NCBI GenBank assembly: GCA_951640165.1
Contig: OX621246.1
Coordinates: 1,141,001 to 1,205,000 of the forward strand
Source of the DNA: Pseudoips prasinana
Lineage: Eukaryota; Arthropoda; Insecta; Lepidoptera; Nolidae
Length of the DNA: 64,000 bases
Direction of reading: 5' to 3'
The position numbers were made by a program, and so were the translations under genes. The notes under the pieces were generated by a model. It did not search any database and was not told where the DNA came from. It saw only the letters and a list, made by a program, of their open reading frames with translations. Numbering within the stretch: the first letter of the stretch is position 1; every line of letters begins with the position of its first letter. Positions 43,801-52,779 of the stretch are shown here, piece after piece.

Positions 43801-45097
43801 TACGAACATTTGAGGCATCTAGTTTTTTAGGGACTACCCATATGGGTGAGGACCAAGGGGAACTGGAAGGTTCAATTATATTTTGTTGAAGCATCTTATT
43901 GATTTGATCTCGGACTTCGGCTTTATGTACTTCCGGGAATCGATAAGATTTGGTATGTATGGGGACATCAGTTGTGGTTTTAATTTCGTGCTCTATAGCA
44001 TTTGTGCACGTTAAATTTTCACCAGGAAGGTGGAAGATATCGGAATAGTTTGAACATAATTGTAGAACAGCTTCTCTTTCTTCTTTGTTTAGATGTGACA
44101 GTCTTAATTGTTTTAGTACCTCGTCTGTACGTTTAAAACTATCGGCAGACATGATCTGGTTTACGAGATTACTAGATTTATTAAATTCTGTGGGGTCAAT
44201 AGGACTGAGATTTAAATTAAGATTTGAGGTTAACCTTATTGGTTCCTCAGAGATATTTACTACGGATAAATTTATTCGATTGTTTTCCTTGACACGAACG
44301 AGACAGTTCGCAACTAGTAAATTATCGGATATTTTTTTATCGAGAATTAACCCTTCTTTTATTTCGGGGTTTAAAACTGAACACTCGATCACTGTTTCCG
44401 TCCTAGCGGGGATTATATATGCGGGGTCATGGAAGTACAGTTTAATGTGTGATTTAGCAAAATGTAGCAAGTTGTTGTTGTAGTTTATACTACAATTATA
44501 GGCATTGAGTAGGTCAGAACCTATAATGCCATCGTAAGGTAAATGTATTTGGTCTATTACGTGAAATTTGTGTGAAATGCTGGATTTGGGGAATAATAGT
44601 TTTAATTGGAAATGTCCACGGGTTTGGATGGATTCTTCTAAGGAGTCAATGCCTTTCAGTTGAATTGATTCTTTTGTGAGTTTGGGATGCTTACTTATAG
44701 ATGAGTATTTCAGAAGACACACCGAAGATCCTGAGTCAACCAAGGACAGTAGTGTGTCTGACACGGCGGAGTCGACAAGGACATGAGGCAATAGCATTAT
44801 TGCAGGATTATTCGTGATTTCAAACACTCTGGTCTGAGAGGAATTGGATTTGGTAGTTAGGTTTTGAATTTGACCTGTACGTTGCGGGGTCGATTTAGAA
44901 ATAGGAATTGGAATCGATTTATGACCTCCATGTAACGGGGTCGATTTAGAATTAGAAATAGGAATTGGTATTGATTTATGACCTCCATGTAACGGGGTCG
45001 ATTTAGAATTAGAAGTAGGAATTGGTATTGATTTGTGACCTCCATGTAACGGGGTCGATTTAGAAATAGAAATAGGAATAGAAGTGTCGGTTTTCAT
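40841..45097 (-). CDS. pol: Errantivirus Pol: protease, reverse transcriptase, RNase H, integrase
   Basis: 1418 residues from the ATG; translation probably enters from gag by -1 frameshift, so the ATG is only a convention. After a repetitive linker (about 1-75) comes the aspartic protease (SLVDSGSSVCLL, D at about 121), reverse transcriptase (VVIDYRKLND, LDLASGFHQI, MPFGSKNAP, YLDD at about 536-539), RNase H (CDASNYAVGA at about 684, TDHRPL, AADALSR), integrase zinc finger (GHLGSTRM...CKLCQ), catalytic triad D (LSLDIVGP), D (LTDQGTNF) and E (GALERSH) with 35 residues between the last two, and a GPY/F-like C-terminus (MWKGPYKV). All catalytic residues are present and no frame is broken. It drives reverse transcription and integration of the element. 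Confidence 0.95.
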   Translation of the reverse strand: MKTDTSIPISISKSTPLHGGHKSIPIPTSNSKSTPLHGGHKSIPIPISNSKSTPLHGGHKSIPIPISKSTPQRTGQIQNLTTKSNSSQTRVFEITNNPAIMLLPHVLVDSAVSDTLLSLVDSGSSVCLLKYSSISKHPKLTKESIQLKGIDSLEESIQTRGHFQLKLLFPKSSISHKFHVIDQIHLPYDGIIGSDLLNAYNCSINYNNNLLHFAKSHIKLYFHDPAYIIPARTETVIECSVLNPEIKEGLILDKKISDNLLVANCLVRVKENNRINLSVVNISEEPIRLTSNLNLNLSPIDPTEFNKSSNLVNQIMSADSFKRTDEVLKQLRLSHLNKEEREAVLQLCSNYSDIFHLPGENLTCTNAIEHEIKTTTDVPIHTKSYRFPEVHKAEVRDQINKMLQQNIIEPSSSPWSSPIWVVPKKLDASNVRKWRVVIDYRKLNDVTIGDTYPLPQITEILDQLGNSKYFSTLDLASGFHQIPLKESDKPKTSFTVPEGKYQFLRMPFGSKNAPSTFQRLMNCTLSGLQGIRCFVYLDDIICYSHDLNSHITNLELIFQRLRDNNLKLQPDKCEFLRHEVCYLGHVITEHGVEPNPEKIKAVTEFPIPKSPKAIKSFLGLVSYYRRFIPDFSKTAKPLTSLLKKDTPFVWENQQQLALDTLKHNLTSAPLLIYPDFSKPFILTCDASNYAVGAVISQGPVGKDQPIAFASRTLNKSEINYSTTEKELLAILYGCKTFRPYLYGHFKIITDHRPLKCLFNHKDPSSKLQRWRLKLEEYEYEIVYRNGKQNSAADALSRYPVNPIYPNTNLDNEVPLQPSQPSNTPDESPTDLQSMLVSPPSNLDHGLINPEIENEVMDYLTSINNDLGPEPEPQPSTSRHVPETLPVTYPNPEPSPEIPENLPLPDETYKSFLKSTAESHNTIIIEHNQTLLKGSQKLIIIPTSIDMDESMPYVKEVLSNCPSPEREEFLKLERSLFTFLPLNIENKTYLFLFTKVHHFDDYSYPDIFKSLKYARDHIIMSYPTINEISTSDFKNPFDKHSFVKIYNMLSYLFDGINITIHIYHNHIIYPSLSEIQTILKENHDIPIAGHLGSTRMLNRIKERFYWKNMRSDIESYVKKCKLCQTNKALRKINRAPMVITSTSTSPFERLSLDIVGPLPESGTAKLKYILTMQDDLTKFSLAYPIRSTTAEETSECLLHFISLFGIPKYILTDQGTNFTAELFKKTCEFLKIKQLWCSPYHPQTQGALERSHSTLKEYLKSYVNDNQDNWPRYVFTSMLAYNTAVHSTTHYTPYELLFGHKPYIPDSVYDISSSTYPEYVKMLQHRMKYARDRALEFIRKSKETSKTCYDSHTRSASYKVGDYVLLKNHLRLRKALSPMWKGPYKVVKVHGNHTVTLLINRRHVKHHFDEIKIATINPS
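44880..45080 (-). repeat. 57-bp tandem repeats at the start of pol
   Basis: Three good copies plus a diverged fourth. The block GACCTCCATGTAACGGGG recurs at 44923, 44980 and 45037, exactly 57 bp apart, encoding a 19-residue unit with core STPLHGGHKSIPI. It lies between the frameshift site and the protease. Confidence 0.9.
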
Positions 45098-45104
45098 TAC
45101 GACA

Positions 45105-45145
45105 CGTCCCGTACGACACTGGGACGAGACGACTACTCGTTTTTT
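45105..45145 (-). promoter_or_regulatory. Programmed -1 frameshift signal between gag and pol
   Basis: On the coding strand A AAA AAC (plus 45139-45145) sits in the gag frame one codon before its stop (TAG, 45133-45135). The -1 frame is open from there into pol. A 6-bp stem CGTCCC/GGGACG (45121-45126 with 45105-45110, 10-nt loop) follows 12 nt downstream; neighbouring GTCGT/ACGAC motifs could extend it to a pseudoknot (inference). Confidence 0.85.
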
Positions 45146-46131
45146 GAGTCATAGTCGTTTATGGAATTAGGTTCAACACATTCGGTTGCGTCTGCTTCCG
45201 GATGTTCATCGTCATTTTGAGTATCCGATATATAGTGGACACGAGGCTTATAGCCCGAACTAGAAGGTTGCTGCTGGTTACTCTGCCGCAATTGGTTATT
45301 ATTGTATTCACGTTTCCGACAATCTTGGATTTCGTGACCTGGATTTTTGCAGTATCTACAGAATAATGTACTAGGTTTGTTAGGAGTATTGGAATGTACG
45401 CGTGGAACTTGATAATTTGGCCTTGAAGTTTGGCCTTGAGTTTTGTATTTTGTAGGTATTTTATCATTTTGTGGTCGCTTGTATAGACTTTGTTGAATTC
45501 TTTCTTCGGATATAGCAAGATTGATAGCTTCATTTAGCGTTTTTGGCGACCTGCATCTCACCATGTTGGAAATTCGCGGGTGGAGTCCTATGAGGAAATG
45601 ATGGAGGGCTAAATCCTCCATGGCTGCGGTGCGGCCAGAAAGTTCTTTGACCTTGGTATTGGATAAGGTGACTTCGGTAAGTAATTTTGAGAGGCAGGTT
45701 TCCACTCTCAATGAAAATTCGTTAACATTCTCTTGCGGATTTTGTTTACTTTCCTGTAGATCCGTTAAGAGATGAGCATAATGCTTACGTTCAGCAAATT
45801 GGGTCTTTAAAAATTCTTTAAGTTGTTCCCACGTTTGGAACTCCTTAATGGAACAGGCGATTTCGGCCTTACCTTGTAATTGACATAATATAAACTTGAA
45901 CAAAATAGGCTTTTGGCTTTCGTCAGCCAGGTCGTAGGCGTTGCTACAATTAGTGATAAATGAATTTAGGGTTTCTCTGCGACCATCATACGGTTTTATA
46001 AATTTCAACAGAATGTTAAGGTCTACATTCTCAGGTTCTGGTTGAGCTTTCGGCATGATGGACGCTTTGGGATTATTCAGTGAGCTTTTGCTATCGTCTA
46101 CAATAGCAACTGACATAATATTTCTAAACAA
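45133..46131 (-). CDS. gag: Errantivirus Gag
   Basis: 332 residues. The N-terminal two thirds resemble the gypsy-type capsid (ILLKFIKPYDGRRETLNSFI, FILCQLQGKAEIA, TWEQLKEFLKTQFAERKHYA, NPQENVNEFSLRVE). A single CCHC zinc knuckle lies at residues 258-271 (C-x2-C-x4-H-x4-C). The C-terminus is rich in Asn, Gln and acidic residues. Gag forms the particle and binds genomic RNA. The chosen Met gives the full frame; a second Met at residue 6 (MSVAIVDDSK) is also possible. The leader between gag and the primer site is about 450 nt. Confidence 0.92.
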   Translation of the reverse strand: MFRNIMSVAIVDDSKSSLNNPKASIMPKAQPEPENVDLNILLKFIKPYDGRRETLNSFITNCSNAYDLADESQKPILFKFILCQLQGKAEIACSIKEFQTWEQLKEFLKTQFAERKHYAHLLTDLQESKQNPQENVNEFSLRVETCLSKLLTEVTLSNTKVKELSGRTAAMEDLALHHFLIGLHPRISNMVRCRSPKTLNEAINLAISEERIQQSLYKRPQNDKIPTKYKTQGQTSRPNYQVPRVHSNTPNKPSTLFCRYCKNPGHEIQDCRKREYNNNQLRQSNQQQPSSSGYKPRVHYISDTQNDDEHPEADATECVEPNSINDYDSKNE

Positions 46132-46578
46132 ATAAAAATAATATACGGTTTACTATAATACCCTAAGGATCTCTAAAACAATGAATTATAATTAAGTACG
46201 ATAACAAAGACTCACAGGAAATAAAACGCGTAGGCGGCTGCGATAACGCGCATCTTCACGCGGCGACGCTGTAGGTACCCGGCGAATGACCTTAATGTGA
46301 AGGTCTGGGGCCAAGTAGTGGAGTTCGGTGCTGGACGGGTCACAACCTTGGGGGTGACAGGAGTCTCTTACTGCACAATGGAGCTCGGCGAGTCGCGCAG
46401 AAGTAATACGCAGTTCTGCTTATGGTGATTAGTAGTCGAGTCACTCGTAGGCGAGTTTGGTCTTGTTTATAGTATAGACACAGTGAGGATACAGTCAACA
46501 AACACTGGACACTGGAGAGATTTGTGCACTTTTACACTATGGTTCACTTTTCGAAGACGTACCGGGGAATCTTTACTG

Positions 46579-46596
46579 ATCCCACCGCTGCCACCA
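46579..46596 (-). other. Primer-binding site matching tRNA-Leu
   Basis: The plus strand reads ATCCCACCGCTGCCACCA, which is the 3' end of a typical animal tRNA-Leu with its CCA; the element's RNA carries the complement. One base (46597) separates it from the 5' LTR. Priming by this tRNA is inferred. Confidence 0.85.
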
Positions 46597-46597
46597 A

Positions 46598-46831
46598 TGT
46601 TATACGGGATTTAAATAATCCCTTTTTAAAAAAAGAAATTTAATTGATTTAATTAGTTTTATTGAATATCAGAGAATTAGACACGAGATCTTTTAGCAGC
46701 CTTTACGCGATGGAGGATGGAGAGCGACTGAGGTGTGAGGATGGGCGAGTGAGGGACTAGGACAGAGAAATGCTAAGTTAGCGGTGATTATGCTGTGTAA
46801 GCAAATAGGGGTACAATGCTAGGGTATAACA
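46598..46831 (-). repeat. Errantivirus 5' LTR
   Basis: 234 bp, same ends as the 3' LTR. It should carry the promoter, but I see no clear TATA box on the coding strand; many such elements use an initiator. Confidence 0.97.
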
Positions 46832-46927
46832 GTTCGTAGCTTAACGCAGAGCGCCTACCCCGGATAGGTAGATGGTGCAGGTTCGAGACCCGCCGGTCGA
46901 TTAAATTTATGATATCCCATTTTTGAG
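46832..46927 (+). repeat. SINE family C, 3' half
   Basis: Starts with the duplicated GTTC, then 'gtagcttaacgcagagcgcc' (box A-like), GGTTCGAGACCC (box B) and 'gattaaatttatgat'. Joined to 38631-38697 it gives a SINE of about 160 bp, flanked by ATTCAATGTACA on both sides. Confidence 0.75.
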
Positions 46928-46975
46928 ATTCAATGTACAGTTTTGACTTTCCTACGATTTTATTATATGTATAGA
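46928..46975 (+). repeat. Repeat family H, right part
   Basis: ATTCAATGTACA, then 'gttttgactttcctacgat' and 'tttattatat', matching 12085-12130 in reverse. Confidence 0.65.
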
Positions 46976-46979
46976 TATA

Positions 46980-47985
46980 GATATTTATGATACATTAATT
47001 GGTATTATACTTTTGAATTCATTTAACTGAATTTAATTGTTTGGTAGCACCATCAAAGTACACTTAAAGTAAATTTAGTTTTTAAATTATATTTACCGTT
47101 TTCTGGTCTAGATGTAACCTTAGACGGGCGTGACAGCGTACCGCGGAGGGTGACGGGTGTAATGTGTCACGTTATAGCTTCACACCTCGCCAAGGTGTCC
47201 GGTGACAAGCAGATGGGTAAGCGACACGGCTCGTTACACATTTCTTTGAAAAGCTTTTTAATGAGCTTGTAGTAATTTATAGCTTTATGAGTGTCACTTT
47301 GGTTACTACATAAATACGGGAAGTCACTTTAACTATTCCTTTTAAAATTGGTATTTGGGAATTAGTTTTAAAAATTTCAACTAGACTTACTACGTGTGGA
47401 CCCAAGCAGGGACAGAGCAGGACGGTGTAAGAGTTGATGATGATTTTAAGATAAGACTCGTAAGAGGCTTACAATATCCAATTTTACCATTTTTTAGATC
47501 CACTAGCTCGCTGTAAACAAACTACGACGTCCAAGTCAACGGAAACCTCTGAAAACAAGGAAAAAATTAGGAAGCAATTTAGAAAAAAAAATGAGAGGTG
47601 TCAAGGGACACCCGGATGGAACGAAGTTATTTCTTATTATTTATTATGTACAAAAAACCTGTATACACTCAACAAAAATAATCGTCGCGACACCACACTG
47701 TTCAATGCGAAATAGAAATGAAAATATCTGGCTTGCTTTCTATATGAGAGAGAGAGAGAGAGACATACAAAGAAACATGCGCACGCCGCACAGCTGCAAA
47801 AAGTGTCGTGACAACTTTTCGTAAGAATTTTCTCCGTCTAGCCCCCTTTCACAACGCGCGATAAGGAACTTCGTTCCAAAAAACCTGAGTATATTATGAT
47901 AAACCTCTAAAAATCGATTAATAAGCTCATTGCAAACTGGTAAAAAGATTGTCTGGGTAAAAAATCAGGATACATGAAATGAAGC
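46980..47985. other. No gene seen
   Basis: A GC-richer patch at 47110-47235 and a GA run near 47746-47762. A 77-codon frame (47591-47824) has no motif. Confidence 0.35.
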
Positions 47986-47989
47986 GGTT

Positions 47990-48068
47990 GGCTGATTTAT
48001 TGTTCTAATGATCAGTGACCCTGACTACTAAGCCAGAGGTCATGGGTTCGATTCCCACTCAGGACAAA
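47990..48068 (+). repeat. tRNA-derived SINE, family B head
   Basis: 'gaccctgactactaagccag' and box B 'gggttcgattcccactcagg'. The tail is lost. Confidence 0.5.
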
Positions 48069-48069
48069 T

Positions 48070-48960
48070 AGCGAAGCGTGTATCGCGAGATAGTTTCTGG
48101 AGTAAGGTTTCATAAAATCTAGAAAACTTCAAAATACGTTTCAACGTACAAATCCAATTTTACAGTCTCACATAGTCGTAGTCGTCATCTTTTACCTATT
48201 TTCTTATTTGATTTCCTAGTTGGTAGTAGAGATTAGTCATCGTCATTTTGGTGCTATCGGAAGATCAGCGTTACACTAACTATTTACGTATATGTAGCAT
48301 TTGCTGTTGCATATGGTATGCTTCTAAATGAACACCTAGTAAGTTAAGGTGAAAATTAACTTTGCTTGTTGGGAATAATTATAAACCTATTTTCTTTCTT
48401 TCTTTCCAAATAAATTAATGTCATGTTAGTTAGTATATTTACTGGGCTTTTATGACACAAAGTACCTACAATTCGGCTGTGTGGCTGTTTGTGGTCAATT
48501 AATAGCTCGTGCAGTACATTTTGAGTGTATTCCTGCCACGAGTGGTTGGTTAATTAACCAAAATTGATCCGTAAATAAGCCCTAGTTAATCTCCACATAC
48601 GCGTTATACCTATCAAATGGATCATGTATAATTATCGAGATATTTGTGGAAACTATTAAAGTGATATCTCTTAGGCGGCGATTAGCAAGATAATTGGAAG
48701 TAGGTATATATATATATATATTCCATCGCCTCGGACATGGAGGAAGATAAAATGACGTTTACATAACGTGAAAAGCGAGAGAATAAAATAGTGTTGGGCA
48801 TAGGTACATCATAAATGTTCGTCTCAGAAGCTACACACGGTCTCAACTGTTCAGTTGAGACCACACATGTGTTTTATTATTATTTAAGAAGTTTCACTTT
48901 TATTACTGTTGTACTCGCAATTTTTATTCATCTGCCTCTTCTCAACTTATTTGAAATTTA
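48070..48960. other. No gene seen
   Basis: AT-rich with a short (TA)n run at 48706-48720. Nothing recognised. Confidence 0.35.
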
Positions 48961-48967
48961 TTACATA

Positions 48968-49142
48968 CAAGCTGTGCCCCGCGGTTTTACCCGCGTTAAA
49001 CTTTATAAATTATAACCTATATGTTAATCCAGGGTGTCAGCTAACTCCATGCCAAATTTTATTAAAATCGCCTTAGCCGTTTAGACGTGAAGAAGTAATA
49101 AACATACTCACTCACAAACTTTCGTCTTTATAATATTAGTAT
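48968..49142 (-). repeat. Helitron-like (Lep1-type) repeat
   Basis: 'caagctgtgccccgcggttt', 'acccgcgttaaactttataa' through 'tcacaaactttcgtctttat' to 'aatattagt'. Full-length but the terminal CTAG is mutated to CAAG. Confidence 0.65.
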
Positions 49143-49144
49143 GA

Positions 49145-49898
49145 CAAGAACGTGATATTAAGATGTTTCTAACAACAGATCGAAAAGTTTATGTTATACA
49201 GAACCCTTTATTTGGAAATCCAATTCGCAATTGGCCGGTTTATTTATTATATTTGTGGGAGTCTTAACTATAATCCATCAGTAATACACGTCACTTAGGC
49301 TATACCGGCGATAGGTTTTAATCCGAAGATCAAGATAAATAATATTAACTACTAATAATGATCTATTCTTGTAAAATTTTATCGAAAGCAATTTTCAAGA
49401 ATATTTAATTAATTATATGTACATTGTGCCCGACCACTCGTGGCGCACACGCTGCAGTTCATACGACTTGATAACGCGGACGCTATTTGTGACCTTTTAT
49501 AAATGTCACTTTGACTTCTACTATTAGCTCCTACAGGTAGAAATGAAATAAAATGATGGTTTTAATTTGACAATGCGTGTTTTTAAAAACATTAAATATA
49601 TATTTCTTATTTGACAATTTAGGTAAAATCTCTATTTATAAAAATCAATTGCTGTTCGTTAGTCTCGCTAAAACTGAAGAAGAGATGAGAACGGATGAAC
49701 TGATTTATCTTATCTTGGTCTTGAAATATTTGTGGTGGTCTAGGGAAGGTTTAAAAGGTGAGAAAAATTGGAATAATTGCCAAAAAAACCCCCAAAACAG
49801 CCCTTTTCTTTTTCCCATATAAACGTTTTATAAAACAAATGTTTAGGTCTTTTATTTATCGATTGAGGCAGTACGAAGTCTGCTGGGTCAGCTATTAA

Positions 49899-49946
<48 letters not shown>

Positions 49947-50025
49947 AACTGGTCCCACTGCCTAAACTTTAAAAAAATGCAGTGGCGATAATAAATAAAA
50001 TAAATTCTGTTGGTTTGTAATAAAA
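49145..50025. other. No gene; (TA)n at 49902-49942
   Basis: Unassigned AT-rich DNA with a 41-bp TA microsatellite. Confidence 0.45.
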
Positions 50026-50029
50026 ATCA

Positions 50030-50227
50030 CACTATAATATTATAAAGCCGAAAGTTTGTGAGTGTGTATCTTTGTTACTTCTTCACGTCTAAACGGATGG
50101 AGCGATTTTAATCAAATTAGGTATGGAGTTAGACCCAGGCTGTCTAACTCCATACCTAATTTTATTAAAAACACATAGGCTATAATTTATAAAGTTTAAC
50201 GCGGGTCAAACCGCGAGGCACAGCTAG
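50030..50227 (+). repeat. Helitron-like repeat with internal 21-bp hairpin
   Basis: Forward copy ending 'acgcgggtcaaaccgcgagg', CACAGCTAGT. Inside, 50114-50134 pairs perfectly with 50142-50162, an inverted duplication not seen in other copies. Confidence 0.7.
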
Positions 50228-50535
50228 TTGTAAATAAATAAGTGATGCAACGCGAAAAGCTCATGTATTTAGCGCAAATTATAACAAGTTAATCCAATGA
50301 AATTCGATACACAATCATGGCTACCGACATTCCCTTTATAAATTACGTGAGAATAATCTAGTTATCTGTAACTGAATGTCAAGCTTCTGCTCGTGTAACT
50401 GGGTATCAGGCTAATTGGTCGGTTAACCGTGAAATCGCATTGTTTAACTGCTTTATTAGCTTGTTTGACTGTTTTAGTTCCGTGTTGTTGTGGTTGAGCC
50501 ACTTTTAGTTCAGACATTAGAGGCTTTTATTGTAA

Positions 50536-50940
50536 CATTACGCTTAAGTAGGTTTTTTACCGCACATACTGCATTTGAGGCGTTGAGAGCCATACCTACA
50601 ATTTTATCTTCAATTAGCTTTGCCCCGTAGTTTTACTCGCGTTAAACTTTATAAATAATAGCCTATGTGTTATTCGGATACATACCCTTAAGTAGGGTTT
50701 ATACCGCGCATTCTACATTTGAGGCGCCAAGGGCCATACATTTTTATCTTCAACTAGCTTTGCCCCTCAGTTTTACCCGCGTTAATCTTTATAAATTATA
50801 GTCTATGTGTTATTCGGATATAACCTATATGAGGACACCATTTTATCAAAATCAGTTCGGTAGTTTCGGCATGAAACAGTAACAAACATCCATACATTCA
50901 TAATATTTAACAAACTTCCACATTTATAATATTAGGAGAA
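50536..50940 (-). repeat. Helitron-like repeat with duplicated end
   Basis: Two starts (50616 and 50750, 'agctttgcccc') each preceded by the same flank, 'cttaagtagg...ccgc' to 'gagccatac' (50546-50590 and 50690-50735). This gives a direct duplication of about 145 bp; only the second copy continues to the far end near 50940. Confidence 0.6.
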
Positions 50941-51149
50941 TTTATAATATTAGTAGGATATAGAAGGACATAAAAAGTGCACTTGTGCGTCTTGCATCCG
51001 GCAAGTTACTAAGTTACAAAAGTTTTTCTGAAGCGTGTTGCCTATTAACCATATTTCCCATGATTTATAATTTGTTAATTCTAAAAGTATAAACAGGTTG
51101 TGTTTATATCTAGTATATATGTCATGGAAGTAATAGTAATATTTTTATT

Positions 51150-51725
51150 TTAGCTTTTACAAAACTTTAAATGACTTGCACAACAAGTACTTACCTACAA
51201 AACGTTGTAAATCTTATTTGTATCCTGTTTGGTATAGAAAACCTTTAGTAAAACTTAAAAAAGAGAATTATGATTAAAAAAAAATTAAAACGTATGGCAA
51301 CAACTCAGACGAAATTACATTTAAATTACTGCGACACCGAGTAAAAGTTGTCGAATCAGATTGCTATAAAAACTATTTGAATTGGACTGAATTATCAATA
51401 AAAAAAGATCCAAAAAAGTTCTGGTCTTTTGTAAAAAATCGTTTCAAATCTAATGTCATACCCAGTGCCTTAAAGTACAACGGTACCGTTCTAGACTCTG
51501 GGGTATCTATTTGTAATGCTTTTTCCTCTTACTTTCACTCTACCTTTCTTACTCATAGTTCCGCGGATAACAATCAACCTAATACTAATTCTACTGATAC
51601 AACCGTAAATCATCAGCCATATTCCTAATTCACTTATATCAGAATGAGATTATGTCACACATACGTAAACTAGACCTGACTAAATCTGCCGGACCTGATG
51701 GCATATCACCTAATAAAAGTTAGAC
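51150..51725 (+). pseudogene. Jockey-group LINE ORF2, middle fragment
   Basis: The region between endonuclease and reverse transcriptase: PVWYRKPLVKLKKEN, an 83-codon frame (51377-51628) with KKDPKKFWSFVKNRF and FSSYFHSTFL, then in another frame IRKLDLTKSAGPDGISP, where it ends. Stops and frameshifts are present, both ends are missing and there are no catalytic residues. Confidence 0.7.
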
Positions 51726-51771
51726 CAATGATGCAAGATTCTAATAATATTACACATAACTAATAAATTGA

Positions 51772-51936
51772 CGGTCACCGTAGCCTAGTTGGAAGTGCTC
51801 CTGCCTACGAAGCTGGTGGTCCTGGGTTCGAATCCCGGTAAGTGCAAATATTTGTGTGATGAGCACGAATATTTGTTTCTGAGTCATGGATGTTTTCTAT
51901 GTATATAAGTATTTATCTATCTATATAAGTATGTAT
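51772..51936 (+). repeat. SINE family A, 5' part (interrupted)
   Basis: GACGGTCACCG, box A-like TAGCCTAGTTGG, box B GGTTCGAATCCC at 51826, tail to GTAT at 51933-51936. It continues after the DNA element at 56103. Confidence 0.8.
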
Positions 51937-52428
51937 CGTCCCCGTAGTTGGAAAATTAAATAACTCCGATTTTGGCGAAATTGACTTTATCCTATTTTCA
52001 AAACACCTCAAACCTGCCGCATATTTGAGCCTTACAGGAGTTTTCGTATCTTATTCCGTTCCAAAGATATAGCCATTTTTGTCAGACAGGTCATGACAGA
52101 TGGAATAATAAATATCTTCAGACAAACACAATTTTTTTAAAGGAAAACTAAATAACTCAGTAAATAAATCAATAACTGTGGTCAATGGCAAGATGAATGT
52201 CAAATAAATTAAATAACTTAAGTTGTTGAATTTTCCCTCAATTTATAAATTCTTTCACAAAACTAACTTATTTCTAGGAAAACTAAATAACTCTATTTAT
52301 TTAATTCTGCGATTCGGAATTCTGATATAACGTACCAAATTTATAAATACTTGATGTTATTTATTTCTTCTACAACTAGATAATGATTTATTATAAGATG
52401 ATAGGCAAATAAAATTAAATAAATTAAG

Positions 52429-52686
52429 TTGTCATCAAAGGTAATCAGAGGGTCAAGTCTCATTTTGGGTATCGAACCAATGCCGCCTTTTACAAATGTA
52501 GAATCTTTTTCTGATTCTGGATCTACATGGAATCCGGACACAAAAGAAGAAAATAAAATAAAAAGGAAACTTAGTTCTTTAATAGACATCAATATTTCAC
52601 TGGCTAAGAAGAAAAAAAGAGTTAAGAGATTTGAACGAATAAACCCTTTTATTGAAATCCCTATTGGCCAATTAGTCTCACCCTGA
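52429..52686 (+). CDS. Hypothetical 85-aa frame in the DNA element
   Basis: The only open frame in the part of the element not belonging to the RTE. It contains SDSGSTWNPDTKEENKIKRK and a basic KKKKRVKRFERINPF stretch that could be a nuclear signal. No domain is recognised. It may be an exon or remnant of the element's own protein, cut off downstream by the RTE. It could be chance. Confidence 0.25.
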   Translation: MSSKVIRGSSLILGIEPMPPFTNVESFSDSGSTWNPDTKEENKIKRKLSSLIDINISLAKKKKRVKRFERINPFIEIPIGQLVSP

Positions 52687-52779
52687 TAGAAGAATTATGG
52701 AACACAATATCACAATCGCTGGGATAACAGATTCAGGAATAGAAACAGGAAATAAGGAAAAAGAAACCGCGGTGCTAAA

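Larger units (their letters stand above)
38698..46831 (-). mobile_element. Errantivirus (gypsy-type LTR retrotransposon with env), structurally complete
   Basis: 8,134 bp, minus strand, bounded by two 234-bp LTRs beginning TGTTATAC and ending GTATAACA, with GTTC duplicated at 38694-38697 and 46832-46835. Order: 5' LTR, primer site, gag, pol (-1 frame), env, purine tract, 3' LTR. All three frames are open over 332, 1418 and 629 codons. The LTRs differ at one base (38913 G, 46813 A). This is the layout of insect endogenous retroviruses such as gypsy and TED. Insertion must be very recent; activity itself is not shown by sequence. Confidence 0.97.

Noticed and set aside
49902..49942. Long (TA)n as possible regulatory or origin element
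   Set aside because: An ordinary microsatellite without associated features.
51826..51840. Good box B (GGTTCGAATCCC), possible tRNA gene
   Set aside because: The flanking sequence is SINE family A with the same head at 9105; no tRNA acceptor stem closes.
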